A DNA stretch of 24,519 bases from positions 1 through 24,519 of the forward strand of contig JAOUPZ010000005.1 in assembly GCA_029879595.1 (NCBI GenBank), given 5' to 3'. Made by a program: the position numbers and the translations under genes. The stretch is from Deltaproteobacteria bacterium (GTDB taxonomy: Bacteria; SAR324; JACQKK01). The notes under the pieces were generated by a model. That model was not told the origin of the DNA, did not search any database, and was given only the letters and a program-made list of their open reading frames with translations. Of this stretch, positions 1-8,311 are shown one piece after another; the first letter of the stretch is position 1; the number at the start of each line of letters is the position of its first letter.

Positions 1-414
1 GTAATCCTTGCGCAGCTGACGCACCACCTCAAGGTATGCGGAAACCTCCTCCTCCAGTGACTTGTTGGTGTCAAAGGCCAGCGCGCCCTTGGTCTCATGG
101 GGCACCTTGATGCCGCTGCCGCTGTCGTCTCCGGCGTCCTCATCGGCGCCTTCCAGCCAGGCGTCCCTGTTGGATTCGATCGTTCCTGCCTTGGGGGCGG
201 CCTCCTTGGCCGGCCGGGCTTTTGCGGCTGCCGGTGTCCCGGGTTCTCCCTGTAAATTTTCGCTTTCCATATCGGCAGCCTTTTCAGGCATTTCGGAGGT
301 GTCCTCCTCCTGTGAGGTATCCCTTGATTCCAGCGCTCCGGGAGCGTCACCGGTGGCACCGAGGGTTTTAAGCTGTTTTTCGGCTGATTCAGCCCTGTCG
401 TCTTTGGTAGAAAT
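1..414 (-). CDS. Unidentified acidic protein, N-terminal part (runs off left edge)
   Basis: An open minus-strand frame enters from the left edge and is closed upstream by a TAA at 448-450. No ATG, GTG or TTG lies between that stop and the first coding-looking residues. An AAGGAG at 421-426 sits 6 nt before an ATT codon at 412-414, so I place the start there tentatively, giving 138 visible residues. Alternative ATG starts lie at 291 and 270. The visible part is rich in Glu, Asp, Ala and Lys up to about residue 95 and looks disordered. It ends in a charged helix (SLEEEVSAYLEVVRQLRKDY) that reads like the start of a coiled coil. The acidic tail plus helix resembles GrpE-type N-termini, but too little is visible to name it. 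It is divergent from priA. Confidence 0.6.
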   Translation of the reverse strand, partial: MSTKDDRAESAEKQLKTLGATGDAPGALESRDTSQEEDTSEMPEKAADMESENLQGEPGTPAAAKARPAKEAAPKAGTIESNRDAWLEGADEDAGDDSGSGIKVPHETKGALAFDTNKSLEEEVSAYLEVVRQLRKDY

Positions 415-446
415 GAGCTGCTCCTTGACTGTAATTAATTTCTCTT

Positions 447-474
447 TTTATCATTTCCGGCGGCCTGGGGCCAA
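447..474 (-). promoter_or_regulatory. Candidate promoter for the left-edge minus-strand gene
   Basis: On the minus strand TTGGCC (469-474) is followed after 16 bp by GATAAA (447-452). Both boxes match the sigma70 consensus at four of six positions. Transcription would begin near 440, leaving a leader of about 25 nt that contains the AAGGAG at 421-426 and little else. The fit with the proposed ATT start at 414 is suggestive only. Confidence 0.35.
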
Positions 475-659
475 TAGTAATTTTGCCATCGCTGCGAAGC
501 GCGCCGATGGTGTTTGAGGAGCCGTCAGGCTATTCTGCATCTGATGGGCGGCTGCCGCGCGAGATTGCGCCAATACCCCCCGGTGGCATTATATGCGACA
601 CAGGCCTTACCAGGAATTATTTCGGAATATCAGCTTCCGGTCATCCCGGCAAATCTCCC

Positions 660-3203
660 ATGAGCCCTTCTGAGGAAAAAACCCGTGTAATATACGCCGA
701 GGTCGCGCTGAACGTGCCTCTCCGGCGGGTTTTTGATTATCGTCTGCCGGGGCATCTGGCCGCAGGCCCGGAATCGGTCCAGCCCGGCTGCCGGGTGATC
801 GTTCCTTTTGGCAGGCGTGTGCTGAGTGGAATCGTGGTGAGTCTCAAGGACTCCTCGGAGCTGGACGATGCGCGGATCAGGGATGTGCAGCGGCTCACCG
901 GGGTTTCTCCGCTGTTCAGCGGCGCCATGCTGCGATTCACGCGCTGGCTGGCCTCGTATTATGTCTGCGGCTGGGGCGAGGTGCTGGAGGCGGCCCTGCC
1001 ATCCGGGCTGGGTGCGTTGTTCCGCACCAGCTTCAGGGCGCGTGAATTTCCCTGGTCAACGGCGCGGCTGGCGGGCCTGCCGGAAGACGTGAGGGAGTGG
1101 CTGTCCGAGCGGAAGGAATGGACCGAAGCCGAGTGGACCCGCAAGGCTTCCGGGGCGGAGGCCCGGAACTGGCTGAAAACCGCATTGCAGCCGGGGGGGG
1201 CGGTGGAGGCCCGCCATGAGTTTGCCGGCACCCGGGCCCGTCACCTTACCGAACGCTGGGTGCGCCTGCGGGAAAACCCGCCCCCTGAGGCGCTTCAGGA
1301 AGCGCGGGATCGTGGCCGGCCGGGACGGGAAACCAAGGCCCAGCGGATCATCAGGGCCCTGCGGGAGGAGGGGGATTTGCCCCTGGCCCGGCTGGGGGCG
1401 CTCATGGGCAATCCGGGGGAGGCCGTGCGGAGGCTTCTGGAAAAGGGACTGGTGGAGGTGGAGGAACGCCGGGCCGCCCCCAGGGCCCAGCCCGGGCAGG
1501 ACACCCCGCCGGAGGACTTCCTGGAACTGAACGGGGAGCAGGCCCTGGCCTACGGGCAAATCCGCCAGGCCCTGGATGTTTCCGGTGGCTCTGGGGGCAC
1601 CGGGGGCTCCGCTGGCTACCGGGGATTTCTGCTGGAAGGGGTCACCGGCAGCGGAAAGACCGAGGTGTATCTGCACGCAGTGCGCCGCACCCTGGAACTG
1701 GGCCGCACGGCCCTGGTGCTGGTGCCTGAGATAGCCCTAACGGCCTCCATGGTGAGGCGCTTCCGCTCCCGCTTCGGCCCCACCGTGGCGGTGCTGCACA
1801 GCGGGATGAACGAGGGCGAGCGCTTCGAGGCCTGGAACGAGATCCGCGAGGGCCGGGCCAGGATAGTAATCGGGGCCCGCAGCGCCGTGTTCGCGCCCCT
1901 GGACGACCTGGGGCTGGTGGTAGTGGACGAGGAGCATGACGGCTCATACAAGCAGGACGAGACCCCCCGCTACAACGGGCGGGACGCCGCCATGATGCGG
2001 GCCGCCCAGGGGGGTGCCGTGGCCGTGCTGGGCTCGGCCACTCCCTCCATGGAATCCCTGCGCAATGTGCGGCTGGGCAAGCTCGAACTGTTAAGACTGG
2101 AGCACCGGGTGGAGGCGCGGCCCCTGCCCCAGGTGGACATGGTGGACATGCGCGTGGCTCCCCGCATGAGCGGTCTGCCCCTGTTCAGCAAGGCCCTGTG
2201 GCAGGCCCTGCGGGATAACCTGGTGGCGGGCGGGCAGTCCATCCTGTTCCTCAACCGCCGGGGGTTTGCCACCCTGGCCCGCTGTGGGGCCTGCGAGGAA
2301 ACCCTGCTGTGTCCCCACTGCTCCATCACCCTGACCTACCACCACGGCCAGGGAAGACTGCGCTGCCACCGCTGTGATCACTCCCAGGGTAGCCCCCGGC
2401 TCTGCCCGGCCTGCGGGCACGAGAGCATGGAGCACATGGGTGTGGGCACAGAGCGCGTTGAGCAGGAGGTGCAGCAGCTTCTGCCGCGGGCCCGGGTGCT
2501 GCGCATGGACAGCGACACCCTGCGCCGCCGGGGGGAACTGGAACGGATGATGGACGGCATCCGCCAGCGGCGCTTCGACATCATCATAGGCACCCAGGTG
2601 CTTTCCAAGGGGCATGACTTCCCCCACATCACCCTGGTGGGGGCGGTCTGTGCGGACATCTCGCTGAACATTCCGGACTTCCGGGCCCCGGAGCGCACCT
2701 TCCAGTTGCTGACCCAGATGGCCGGGCGCGCCGGCCGGGGAAATATCCCGGGGCGGGTGATCATCCAGACATACAACCCCCGGCACTATGCCCTGAGCCA
2801 CGTCACCGCCCACGACTCCGTTGCCTTTGCCGCGGCCGAGCTTGAAATCCGGGAGAACTCCGCCAGCCCCCCCTTTTCCTCACAGGCCCTGGTCTGGCTC
2901 AGCTCGCCGGACCAGCCCGAGGCCCAGGCGCTGGCCCGTGAGGCCGCGGTGCGGCTGCGCGAGGCTGCCGGGGAACTGGAGCGGCAGGACGGGGAGCGCT
3001 TCCGGGTGCTGGTGCTGGGTGAGGAGGAGGCCCCCATCCGGCGCATCAGGGACCGCCACCGCTTTATGGTGGCCCTGCGTTCCGCTGCGGCCGGCCCCAT
3101 CCACCGGGCGCTGGATATGGCCTTCGGGGAATCCGGTTCCCGGATAAAGGTGCCCGCCCGGGCCCGCCTGGTGGTGGATATGGACCCCTACAACCTGCTC
3201 TGA
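660..3203 (+). CDS. priA: Primosomal protein N' (replication restart helicase PriA)
   Basis: PriA is a superfamily 2 3'-to-5' DNA helicase that recognises abandoned replication forks and reloads the replisome. From the ATG at 660 the product is 847 aa, near or slightly above the family's usual length. The N-terminus (VIYAEVALNVPLRRVFDYRL) is the usual PriA DNA-binding start. Walker A GVTGSGKT is at residues 327-334 and Walker B DEEH at 423-426. An eight-cysteine zinc cluster begins at C542 (CGAC...CPHC...CHRC...CPAC). It is followed by IIIGTQVLSKGHDFP and the arginine-finger motif QMAGRAGRG. The frame is open back to 483, but residues upstream of 660 look non-PriA-like, and only a weak ribosome-binding site precedes 660. 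A Gly/Ser-rich linker lies just before the helicase core. Confidence 0.96.
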   Translation: MSPSEEKTRVIYAEVALNVPLRRVFDYRLPGHLAAGPESVQPGCRVIVPFGRRVLSGIVVSLKDSSELDDARIRDVQRLTGVSPLFSGAMLRFTRWLASYYVCGWGEVLEAALPSGLGALFRTSFRAREFPWSTARLAGLPEDVREWLSERKEWTEAEWTRKASGAEARNWLKTALQPGGAVEARHEFAGTRARHLTERWVRLRENPPPEALQEARDRGRPGRETKAQRIIRALREEGDLPLARLGALMGNPGEAVRRLLEKGLVEVEERRAAPRAQPGQDTPPEDFLELNGEQALAYGQIRQALDVSGGSGGTGGSAGYRGFLLEGVTGSGKTEVYLHAVRRTLELGRTALVLVPEIALTASMVRRFRSRFGPTVAVLHSGMNEGERFEAWNEIREGRARIVIGARSAVFAPLDDLGLVVVDEEHDGSYKQDETPRYNGRDAAMMRAAQGGAVAVLGSATPSMESLRNVRLGKLELLRLEHRVEARPLPQVDMVDMRVAPRMSGLPLFSKALWQALRDNLVAGGQSILFLNRRGFATLARCGACEETLLCPHCSITLTYHHGQGRLRCHRCDHSQGSPRLCPACGHESMEHMGVGTERVEQEVQQLLPRARVLRMDSDTLRRRGELERMMDGIRQRRFDIIIGTQVLSKGHDFPHITLVGAVCADISLNIPDFRAPERTFQLLTQMAGRAGRGNIPGRVIIQTYNPRHYALSHVTAHDSVAFAAAELEIRENSASPPFSSQALVWLSSPDQPEAQALAREAAVRLREAAGELERQDGERFRVLVLGEEEAPIRRIRDRHRFMVALRSAAAGPIHRALDMAFGESGSRIKVPARARLVVDMDPYNLL

Positions 3204-3227
3204 GCATCCCCCGGGGAAAATCAATTC

Positions 3228-3257
3228 TTGCCAGCGGTCCGGCCGGGGTACTATAAT
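3228..3257 (+). promoter_or_regulatory. sigma70-type promoter upstream of trxA
   Basis: TTGCCA (3228-3233) and a perfect TATAAT (3252-3257) are separated by 18 bp, just after the priA stop. This is the best housekeeping promoter match in the window. Transcription would start near 3264 and run through a structured leader of about 160 nt into trxA. Confidence 0.7.
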
Positions 3258-3263
3258 TTTATG

Positions 3264-3425
3264 CTGATCAGATGTCTTCCCGCAGGGCCCGGCTTTTCGG
3301 GAAGACGACCCGCATCCTTGCGGGGATTGGCCCAATTTCGCGGAGCAGCGGGCTTCGTGGAAGACCATAACGAGGGGCTGGCTGCGCCGGTCGCGAAACA
3401 TTTCAAATGTAAAACCAGGAGAACA
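3264..3425 (+). promoter_or_regulatory. Highly structured 5' leader of trxA (possible cis-regulatory RNA)
   Basis: Between the promoter and the trxA start the RNA can form several consecutive helices. A 9-bp stem pairs GTCTTCCCG (3274-3282) with CGGGAAGAC (3298-3306). A 6-bp stem pairs CCCGCA (3309-3314) with TGCGGG (3319-3324). A nested rod then combines TTTCGCG/CGCGAAA (3336-3342 with 3392-3398), GCAGC/GCTGC (3345-3349 with 3381-3385) and CTTCGT/ACGAGG (3353-3358 with 3370-3375, one G-U). The ribosome-binding site AGGAG (3417-3421) follows the last helix. I do not recognise a named riboswitch family; a regulatory role is inferred. Confidence 0.5.
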
Positions 3426-3746
3426 ATGGCAAGTGCGAATGTGGTTGATTTGAATGAGAGCAACTTTGAAACCGGGATAAGCAACGGCCTGACCCTGGTG
3501 GACTTCTGGGCCGAGTGGTGCGCGCCCTGCAAGGCACTGGCTCCCGCCATGGACCAGCTGGCGGATGAGTTCAATGGTCGTATCAAGGTGGCCAAGGTGG
3601 ATATTGATTCCAACCCCCAGATTCCCACCCGGTTCGGCATCAGGGGCATTCCCACGGTGATCCTGTTCAAGGACGGCCAGCAGTTGGAAATGTTCGTGGG
3701 GAACAATCCCCAGAAAGTGCGGGAAATGGTGGAAAGGGCGCTCTGA
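3426..3746 (+). CDS. trxA: Thioredoxin
   Basis: A small cytoplasmic dithiol-disulfide oxidoreductase that reduces target proteins and is normally recycled by thioredoxin reductase. The 106-aa product is of standard thioredoxin length and has the complete fold: the FWAEWCAPCK active site with C32 and C35, the buried-aspartate strand TLVDFW, and the cis-proline in GIPTV (P76). The start at 3426 is chosen because AGGAG lies just upstream and the protein then begins at the canonical position; the frame extends upstream to 3228 only through leader sequence. The active site is CAPC rather than the textbook CGPC, which would be expected to shift redox potential modestly. It appears monocistronic, with its own promoter and structured leader. 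Confidence 0.93.
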   Translation: MASANVVDLNESNFETGISNGLTLVDFWAEWCAPCKALAPAMDQLADEFNGRIKVAKVDIDSNPQIPTRFGIRGIPTVILFKDGQQLEMFVGNNPQKVREMVERAL

Positions 3747-3792
3747 TACCCCCTGGGACCTGTTGCGGGCAGAGGATTTCCGGGCGTCATTG

Positions 3793-3807
3793 CGGCGGTT
3801 TCCGCCG
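3793..3807 (+). terminator. Short hairpin between trxA and truA
   Basis: CGGCGG, loop TTT, CCGCCG forms a perfect 6-bp stem 46 bp after the trxA stop, followed only by TTTGG. Without a real T-run it is a weak terminator candidate or attenuating hairpin. Confidence 0.3.
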
Positions 3808-3885
3808 TTTGGGATGCGTCCGGTATCGTCCCGCGTTCAAAGTTCCGCGTTTTCAGCCTGCACAGGAAACCATCCGGACCAAGCC

Positions 3886-4767
3886 ATGCGACAAGACTCC
3901 GCCCAGGTGAATGGACAGTCCGCGGGGCGATATCCCACCCACGCCCATGATGGCCGGCCCCTGGAAAACATGGCCCTGGTCATCGCCTACGAGGGTGGTC
4001 CGTTCATGGGCTGGCAGGTGCAGCCCCACGGGGAGTCCGTCCAGGGGCAGCTGGAACAGGCGCTGGCCACCATCACCCGCCTCCGGGTGGGTGTGGTGGG
4101 CGCGGGCCGCACCGATTCGGGCGTTCATGCCCTGGGTCAGGTGGCCAATATCCGCCTGCCCGCCGGAACCGACCAACTGGCGCTTCTCAAGAGCCTGAAC
4201 GGGCTGCTGGCCCCCCATATATCAGTCCGCGGGATCATTCCGGTGGAATGGGGCTTCCACGCCCGGCATTCCGCCCGGGGCAAGGTGTACCGCTACCACA
4301 TCCAGAATAAAGTATATCCGGCGGCCTTCTCCCGCGATCATTCCTGGTGGCTCAAATCGGCGCTGGATGTCTCCGCCATGCGTGCCGGCGCGGAGCATCT
4401 GCTGGGAACACACGATTTTTCCTCCTTCCGGGCCCGGCACTGCGAGGCCCCCACAACCGTGCGCACGCTCAGCCGGATCGAACTGACCGAGGGAGACTGG
4501 CCGGACAGCACGCTCCGGCTGGAGATCGAGGGAAACGCCTTTTTGCAGCACATGGTGCGGATAATCACCGGGACCCTGGTGGCGGTGGGAAAGGGAAGGC
4601 TGGCCCCGGACGGGGTTCGGGGAATCCTGGAATCATGCAGCAGGGACGCCGCCTTTGCCACCGCCCCGGCTCGTGGGCTGCATCTGCTGAAGGTGTTCTA
4701 TGATCCCCCGCTCTCTGAGCGGGAAGGGGCCGGCGGACTTTCCACGGGAGAACGGCGGGATGGCTGA
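3886..4767 (+). CDS. truA: tRNA pseudouridine(38-40) synthase TruA
   Basis: TruA isomerises uridines 38-40 in the anticodon arm of many tRNAs to pseudouridine. The catalytic aspartate is in GAGRTDSGVHALGQ (D77 when counted from 3886). Other family marks are the N-terminal strand ALVIAYEGGPFMGWQ, the basic segment HARHSARGKVYRYHI, and the C-terminal FLQHMVRIITGTLVAVGKG. From 3886 the product is 293 aa. A second in-frame ATG at 3970 (MALVIAYEGG) gives 265 aa and matches the family start more closely; neither has a strong ribosome-binding site, so the start is unsettled. The end overlaps hslO by 8 bp, implying co-transcription and translational coupling. Confidence 0.94.
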   Translation: MRQDSAQVNGQSAGRYPTHAHDGRPLENMALVIAYEGGPFMGWQVQPHGESVQGQLEQALATITRLRVGVVGAGRTDSGVHALGQVANIRLPAGTDQLALLKSLNGLLAPHISVRGIIPVEWGFHARHSARGKVYRYHIQNKVYPAAFSRDHSWWLKSALDVSAMRAGAEHLLGTHDFSSFRARHCEAPTTVRTLSRIELTEGDWPDSTLRLEIEGNAFLQHMVRIITGTLVAVGKGRLAPDGVRGILESCSRDAAFATAPARGLHLLKVFYDPPLSEREGAGGLSTGERRDG

Positions 4768-5686
4768 CCGGTTGCTGAGGGGTCTATATCCGGAGCTGGG
4801 CATCCGGTTCGCCGTGACTCAGGCCGCCGGGGTGTGCAACGAGGCCGCCACCCGGCACCGTCCGGACCACCTGGCGGGGTGGCTGCTGGGGGAGGCCCTC
4901 ACGGTGGCCGTGGTGATGAGCGTGAACCTGAAGGGCGAGGAGAAATACACCCTGCGCTGGCTATATGACGGACCGGCGGGCCAGTTGCTGGCCGATGTCA
5001 CGACGGGAGGACGGGTGCGCGGATTTGTGCAAAAGCTTAACCTGCTGGAGGAGGGGCTGGAGACCATCGGGGCGGCCCTGGGCCAGGGGGGGCGGGTGGC
5101 TGCGGTGTCCAGCCTGCCGGAAAAGGTGCTGCACACGGGGATAACCAGCGCGGTATTCCAGAATGTGCCCCAGGACATGGCCCACCTGCTCAGTCTGTCC
5201 TTTCAGGTGGAATCGGCGCTGGCGGTGGGATTGATTCTCCCCATCCCGGCCGGGAGCAGCCGGCCGGACGCCCCTGAAGGCCATAACGGGCTGGGGCTGC
5301 GCTTTGAATCCGCGCTGGGAATCCTGCTTCAGGCCATGCCCGGCGCTGATCATGAACGCTTTGGAAAACTCCGGGCGACCATTGAGAGCCCGGGGTTCAC
5401 CACCTGGCTGGAGGAGGCCCCCCGTGACTGCCTGGAGGTGCTGGAAAAGGCCGGCGGCGGGGAGGCTTTTCAGGTGCTGGAGGAGGGGGCTCCGGAATTT
5501 TTCTGCGGATGCAGCCGGGAAAAGGTGGAGAATGTGCTGCACATGATGGAGCATGAGGAAATCCAGTCCCGGCTGCTGGAGGAAAACCGGTTGCGTGTGC
5601 AATGCCACTTTTGCGGGGAGTCCTACGAGTTTACTCCCGATGACCTTGCGATCCTGAATATAGGGGGGGATGCCGGCCACGGCTGA
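4760..5686 (+). CDS. hslO: Redox-regulated chaperone Hsp33
   Basis: Hsp33 is a cytoplasmic holdase activated when oxidants oxidise its zinc-binding cysteines. The 308-aa product has the four redox-switch cysteines in the standard arrangement: C249-G-C251 (FFCGCSREKVE), then, 30 residues on, C282-H-F-C285 (CHFCGESYEF). The N-terminal domain shows the family segments EALTVAVVMSVNLKGEEK and GRVRGFVQ. The ATG at 4760 is preferred over the frame's first ATG (4700) because GGAG lies about 9 nt upstream and MADRLLRG is a normal Hsp33 beginning. It overlaps truA by 8 bp and is followed by lptD after 34 bp. Its place beside trxA and lptD mixes redox and envelope functions. Confidence 0.95.
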   Translation: MADRLLRGLYPELGIRFAVTQAAGVCNEAATRHRPDHLAGWLLGEALTVAVVMSVNLKGEEKYTLRWLYDGPAGQLLADVTTGGRVRGFVQKLNLLEEGLETIGAALGQGGRVAAVSSLPEKVLHTGITSAVFQNVPQDMAHLLSLSFQVESALAVGLILPIPAGSSRPDAPEGHNGLGLRFESALGILLQAMPGADHERFGKLRATIESPGFTTWLEEAPRDCLEVLEKAGGGEAFQVLEEGAPEFFCGCSREKVENVLHMMEHEEIQSRLLEENRLRVQCHFCGESYEFTPDDLAILNIGGDAGHG

Positions 5687-5720
5687 ACGGCAAAACGGCG
5701 CTAATCTCGGAAGGCTGACC

Positions 5721-8117
5721 ATGGGAAAAAGGGAGCGGCGACAATTTGCAGCGCGGGGGCGGGGGGCGTGGTTTGCCATGCCGGTCGTCCTGTGCTTCAG
5801 GGTGCTGGCCGGGTTGCTGGTCCTGCTGCTGCTGGCCCTGCCGCTTTCGCCGCCCGCCCGGGCCCTGGACGCCAATGTGGAGGCGCCCTCGTTCACCTTC
5901 GACCGCAAGCTCAACCGCTACATATACACAGACGCCAAACTGACCCTGGGCAGCCTGGTGCTTTATGCCGATTCACTGGCCGTCCTGCCCGCCGAAGGCA
6001 AGATAAAGGCCGAGGGGCGGGTGCGGTTCGTCAACGGCACCCTTTACGGCAACGCCCGCAGGCTGGAAATGAGCACCCAGGACAAAAGCGGCGTGCTGGA
6101 AGACGCCTCTTTGTTCGACTCGGCCACCGGATACCGGATGGAGGCCGAGACCATGGAAATGGCGGGCGACGGCTCCTTTTACCTCAAGGGCTGCTCGCTG
6201 ACCACCTGTCCCCCGGAGGTGATCGGCTGGCGGCTGGATACCCGGACGCTTGAGATAACCGGGGGCGACCTGGCCATCTCGCGGAACACCACCCTGCGCA
6301 TCGGAGTTGTGCCGGTGCTCTGGCTGCCCATTTTCGCCTGGCCCACCGCCCGCGAGCGCCAGAGCGGATTTCTGGTGCCCCGGCTGGTGCGTCATTCCTC
6401 CTCGCTGGAACGCCTGAACCTGGGCTGGCGCCTGAAGGTTCCCCTGTTCATCGCCCTGGACCCCGAGCACGACATCACCCTGGAGCCGGAGCACCTGCAA
6501 AAACGTGGGCCGGCGCTGGGGGCGGAGTATCAGTACGCCTTTTTTCCCGGAATGAGGGGCCGGGCGAGGCTGTGGGGGATCAGGGAGCAGTTGGCCCGCA
6601 ACCCCGAAACCGAAAACGACTTCCTGGCGGGTACGGGCACATCTCCGGGAACCATCGACCCCTATCCCCGGCGCTCTCTGGGCGAGTGGACCCACAGCAT
6701 GAGCATGGGTTCTCCGGGGCGGCTCACCGCCGAGTACGCCCACGGCTCCGACGGGCAGGTGTACCGGGAATACGAGCAGTCCGCCGAATACCGGCCCTAT
6801 CGCTCCTGGCAGGGCGGAACGACCTGGCAGACCGTTGCCGGGGATTTTTCGCTCAGCGCCGAACACCGGCCCGAATATGTGGCCGAATCGCTGTTTGCCG
6901 ACAGCGAAACCTGGACCACCCGGGCCACGACCCCGCGGATCAATCACCTGGCCGGTTACCGCCTGGGTGCAAGGCCCTTTCTGGCCGTGCCCCTGGGGCT
7001 GGAGCTGGGTCTCGGGCAGGCCCGTTATACGGTTGACGAGGGCCTTAGTGGCGAGATGCTTCTTTCGGAGCCGGGACTGACGGTTCCCCTGGAACTGGGT
7101 GCGGGGGTGAGGTTCAGGGGGCGGGTATCCCGGCGCCTGGTCCGGCACTCGGCCCTGGAGGAATATGTGCCGCCGGGGGAAACAGCAGCGGAGCCGCAGG
7201 AGCAATCCTTTGGCCAGCAGACGGTCTCGGCGGAACTGGGCTGGACCCTGGGCCGGACATTCTATCCCCGGGGCGGCTCCTACGAGGCTCTGCGCCACCG
7301 CATAACCCCCCGGGTGGTCTTTTCCTCCCGCTCCGACGTGCCGCAGCCCTACGAGGGCCAGGTGCTCTACCCCCGCTCCGCCATGAAGGTGCTCGCGCTT
7401 CGCCTGGACAATGTGCTGCTGGGCCGACCCGCCCCGCAGTCCACCGGGGATGAGCCGGCTCCCGCAACCGTCGCTCCCGGATCGGTCCGGCCTGCCCGGG
7501 AGCTTTTGCGGCTGGATATTATCCAGCGCTACAACCTGATGCTGGCCGACAGGGACTATCTGCCCCAGGGGCCGCGGCTGCCCCGCCCCGGAGAGACACA
7601 CCCCGGTGAACCGATGCTGCCCCTGCGGCTGGAAGGGGAGCTTTCCTGGGGAGGGCTGGAGGTGGACACCCTGGCCGACTATCACCACCAGCGCGGGGAG
7701 ATGACCCGCTCCCGGTTTGCCGGGGGGGTGCGCTGGGGGGAATCCGGCCGCTTCAACATGGCCTACCATTACAACGCCTTCACCTACCGCACGCCGGAAG
7801 ACGAGCTGATACCCCGGGCCAGCAGCCTGGAAATGGGGACCTCCACGGGGCTGGGCAGCTGGCTGTCCATAAGCCTGGATGGCCGGTTCAACCTGAAGGA
7901 TGATCCGCCCCCGCTGGGCAGAAGGCTGGACAGGGCCTCCGCGGTGCTGCATTACCATCCACGCTGCTATTCCCTGCGGGTGGCGTATGTGGAAAAGGTG
8001 GTTTCCACGGAGGAGGAGGGACGCACGCGCTACTTTGTGGAGCGGCAGGTCACGGTGCGATTCGATATAACCTCGCTGGTAGCCGGGGAGCCGCTGCCGC
8101 CCCGCCCCTTTGAATAA
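5721..8117 (+). CDS. lptD: LPS-assembly outer-membrane protein LptD (OstA/Imp)
   Basis: LptD is the outer-membrane barrel that, with the lipoprotein LptE, inserts lipopolysaccharide into the outer leaflet. The start at 5721 follows GGAAGG at 6-nt spacing and gives 798 aa. It begins with basic residues and a hydrophobic signal sequence (about residues 20-48, FRVLAGLLVLLLLALPL) ending near ARA. An OstA/LptA-like jellyroll follows (TDAKLTLGSLVLYADSLAV, GKIKAEGRVRFVNG), then the long barrel with alternating aromatic strands (SGFLVPRLVRHSS, GPALGAEYQYAF). The mature part has a C-x4-C pair (CSLTTC) and one cysteine near the C-terminus; the four-cysteine disulfide pattern of E. coli LptD is not fully present. 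A terminator-like hairpin follows at 8169-8190. lptC lies in the same window at 19537. Confidence 0.93.
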   Translation: MGKRERRQFAARGRGAWFAMPVVLCFRVLAGLLVLLLLALPLSPPARALDANVEAPSFTFDRKLNRYIYTDAKLTLGSLVLYADSLAVLPAEGKIKAEGRVRFVNGTLYGNARRLEMSTQDKSGVLEDASLFDSATGYRMEAETMEMAGDGSFYLKGCSLTTCPPEVIGWRLDTRTLEITGGDLAISRNTTLRIGVVPVLWLPIFAWPTARERQSGFLVPRLVRHSSSLERLNLGWRLKVPLFIALDPEHDITLEPEHLQKRGPALGAEYQYAFFPGMRGRARLWGIREQLARNPETENDFLAGTGTSPGTIDPYPRRSLGEWTHSMSMGSPGRLTAEYAHGSDGQVYREYEQSAEYRPYRSWQGGTTWQTVAGDFSLSAEHRPEYVAESLFADSETWTTRATTPRINHLAGYRLGARPFLAVPLGLELGLGQARYTVDEGLSGEMLLSEPGLTVPLELGAGVRFRGRVSRRLVRHSALEEYVPPGETAAEPQEQSFGQQTVSAELGWTLGRTFYPRGGSYEALRHRITPRVVFSSRSDVPQPYEGQVLYPRSAMKVLALRLDNVLLGRPAPQSTGDEPAPATVAPGSVRPARELLRLDIIQRYNLMLADRDYLPQGPRLPRPGETHPGEPMLPLRLEGELSWGGLEVDTLADYHHQRGEMTRSRFAGGVRWGESGRFNMAYHYNAFTYRTPEDELIPRASSLEMGTSTGLGSWLSISLDGRFNLKDDPPPLGRRLDRASAVLHYHPRCYSLRVAYVEKVVSTEEEGRTRYFVERQVTVRFDITSLVAGEPLPPRPFE

Positions 8118-8141
8118 CCGGTCATGAGCATAACCGGTCAT
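8114..8141 (+). repeat. Two direct copies of a 12-bp sequence at the lptD stop
   Basis: ATAACCGGTCAT occurs at 8114-8125, overlapping the lptD stop codon, and again at 8130-8141. A third, nearly full copy (GCATAACCGGTC) lies at 8401-8412 on the far side of the 261-bp element. Each copy contains the palindrome ACCGGT. Confidence 0.85.
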
Positions 8142-8168
8142 TACAAGCCATCTCGAAATAAACAATTT

Positions 8169-8190
8169 GGGGGCTTTGTCCCCCGTTTTT
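8169..8190 (+). terminator. Intrinsic terminator downstream of lptD
   Basis: GGGGG (8169-8173), loop CTTTGT, CCCCC (8180-8184), then GTTTTT. It is the first terminator-like structure after the lptD stop, 51 bp downstream, and lies inside the candidate mobile element. A GCCCATGGGC palindrome (8191-8200) follows directly. Confidence 0.6.
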
Positions 8191-8311
8191 GCCCATGGGC
8201 AACTTCAGCCCCAGCAGGGGCCGGCACTCTAGACCGCTGCCCCCTGCGCCCGCTTTAACGGAGCGTAAAATTGTATTTTATTGTTTTAATGGGCGTTACT
8301 GGGGTGAAGTG

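Noticed and set aside
62..517. Plus-strand frame rich in Ser and Ala
   Set aside because: It is antisense to the left-edge minus-strand gene, whose frame has a better start signal and a normal acidic composition.
5973..8165. 730-aa minus-strand frame opposite lptD
   Set aside because: A long shadow frame caused by high G+C; lptD has a signal peptide, family motifs and a good ribosome-binding site.
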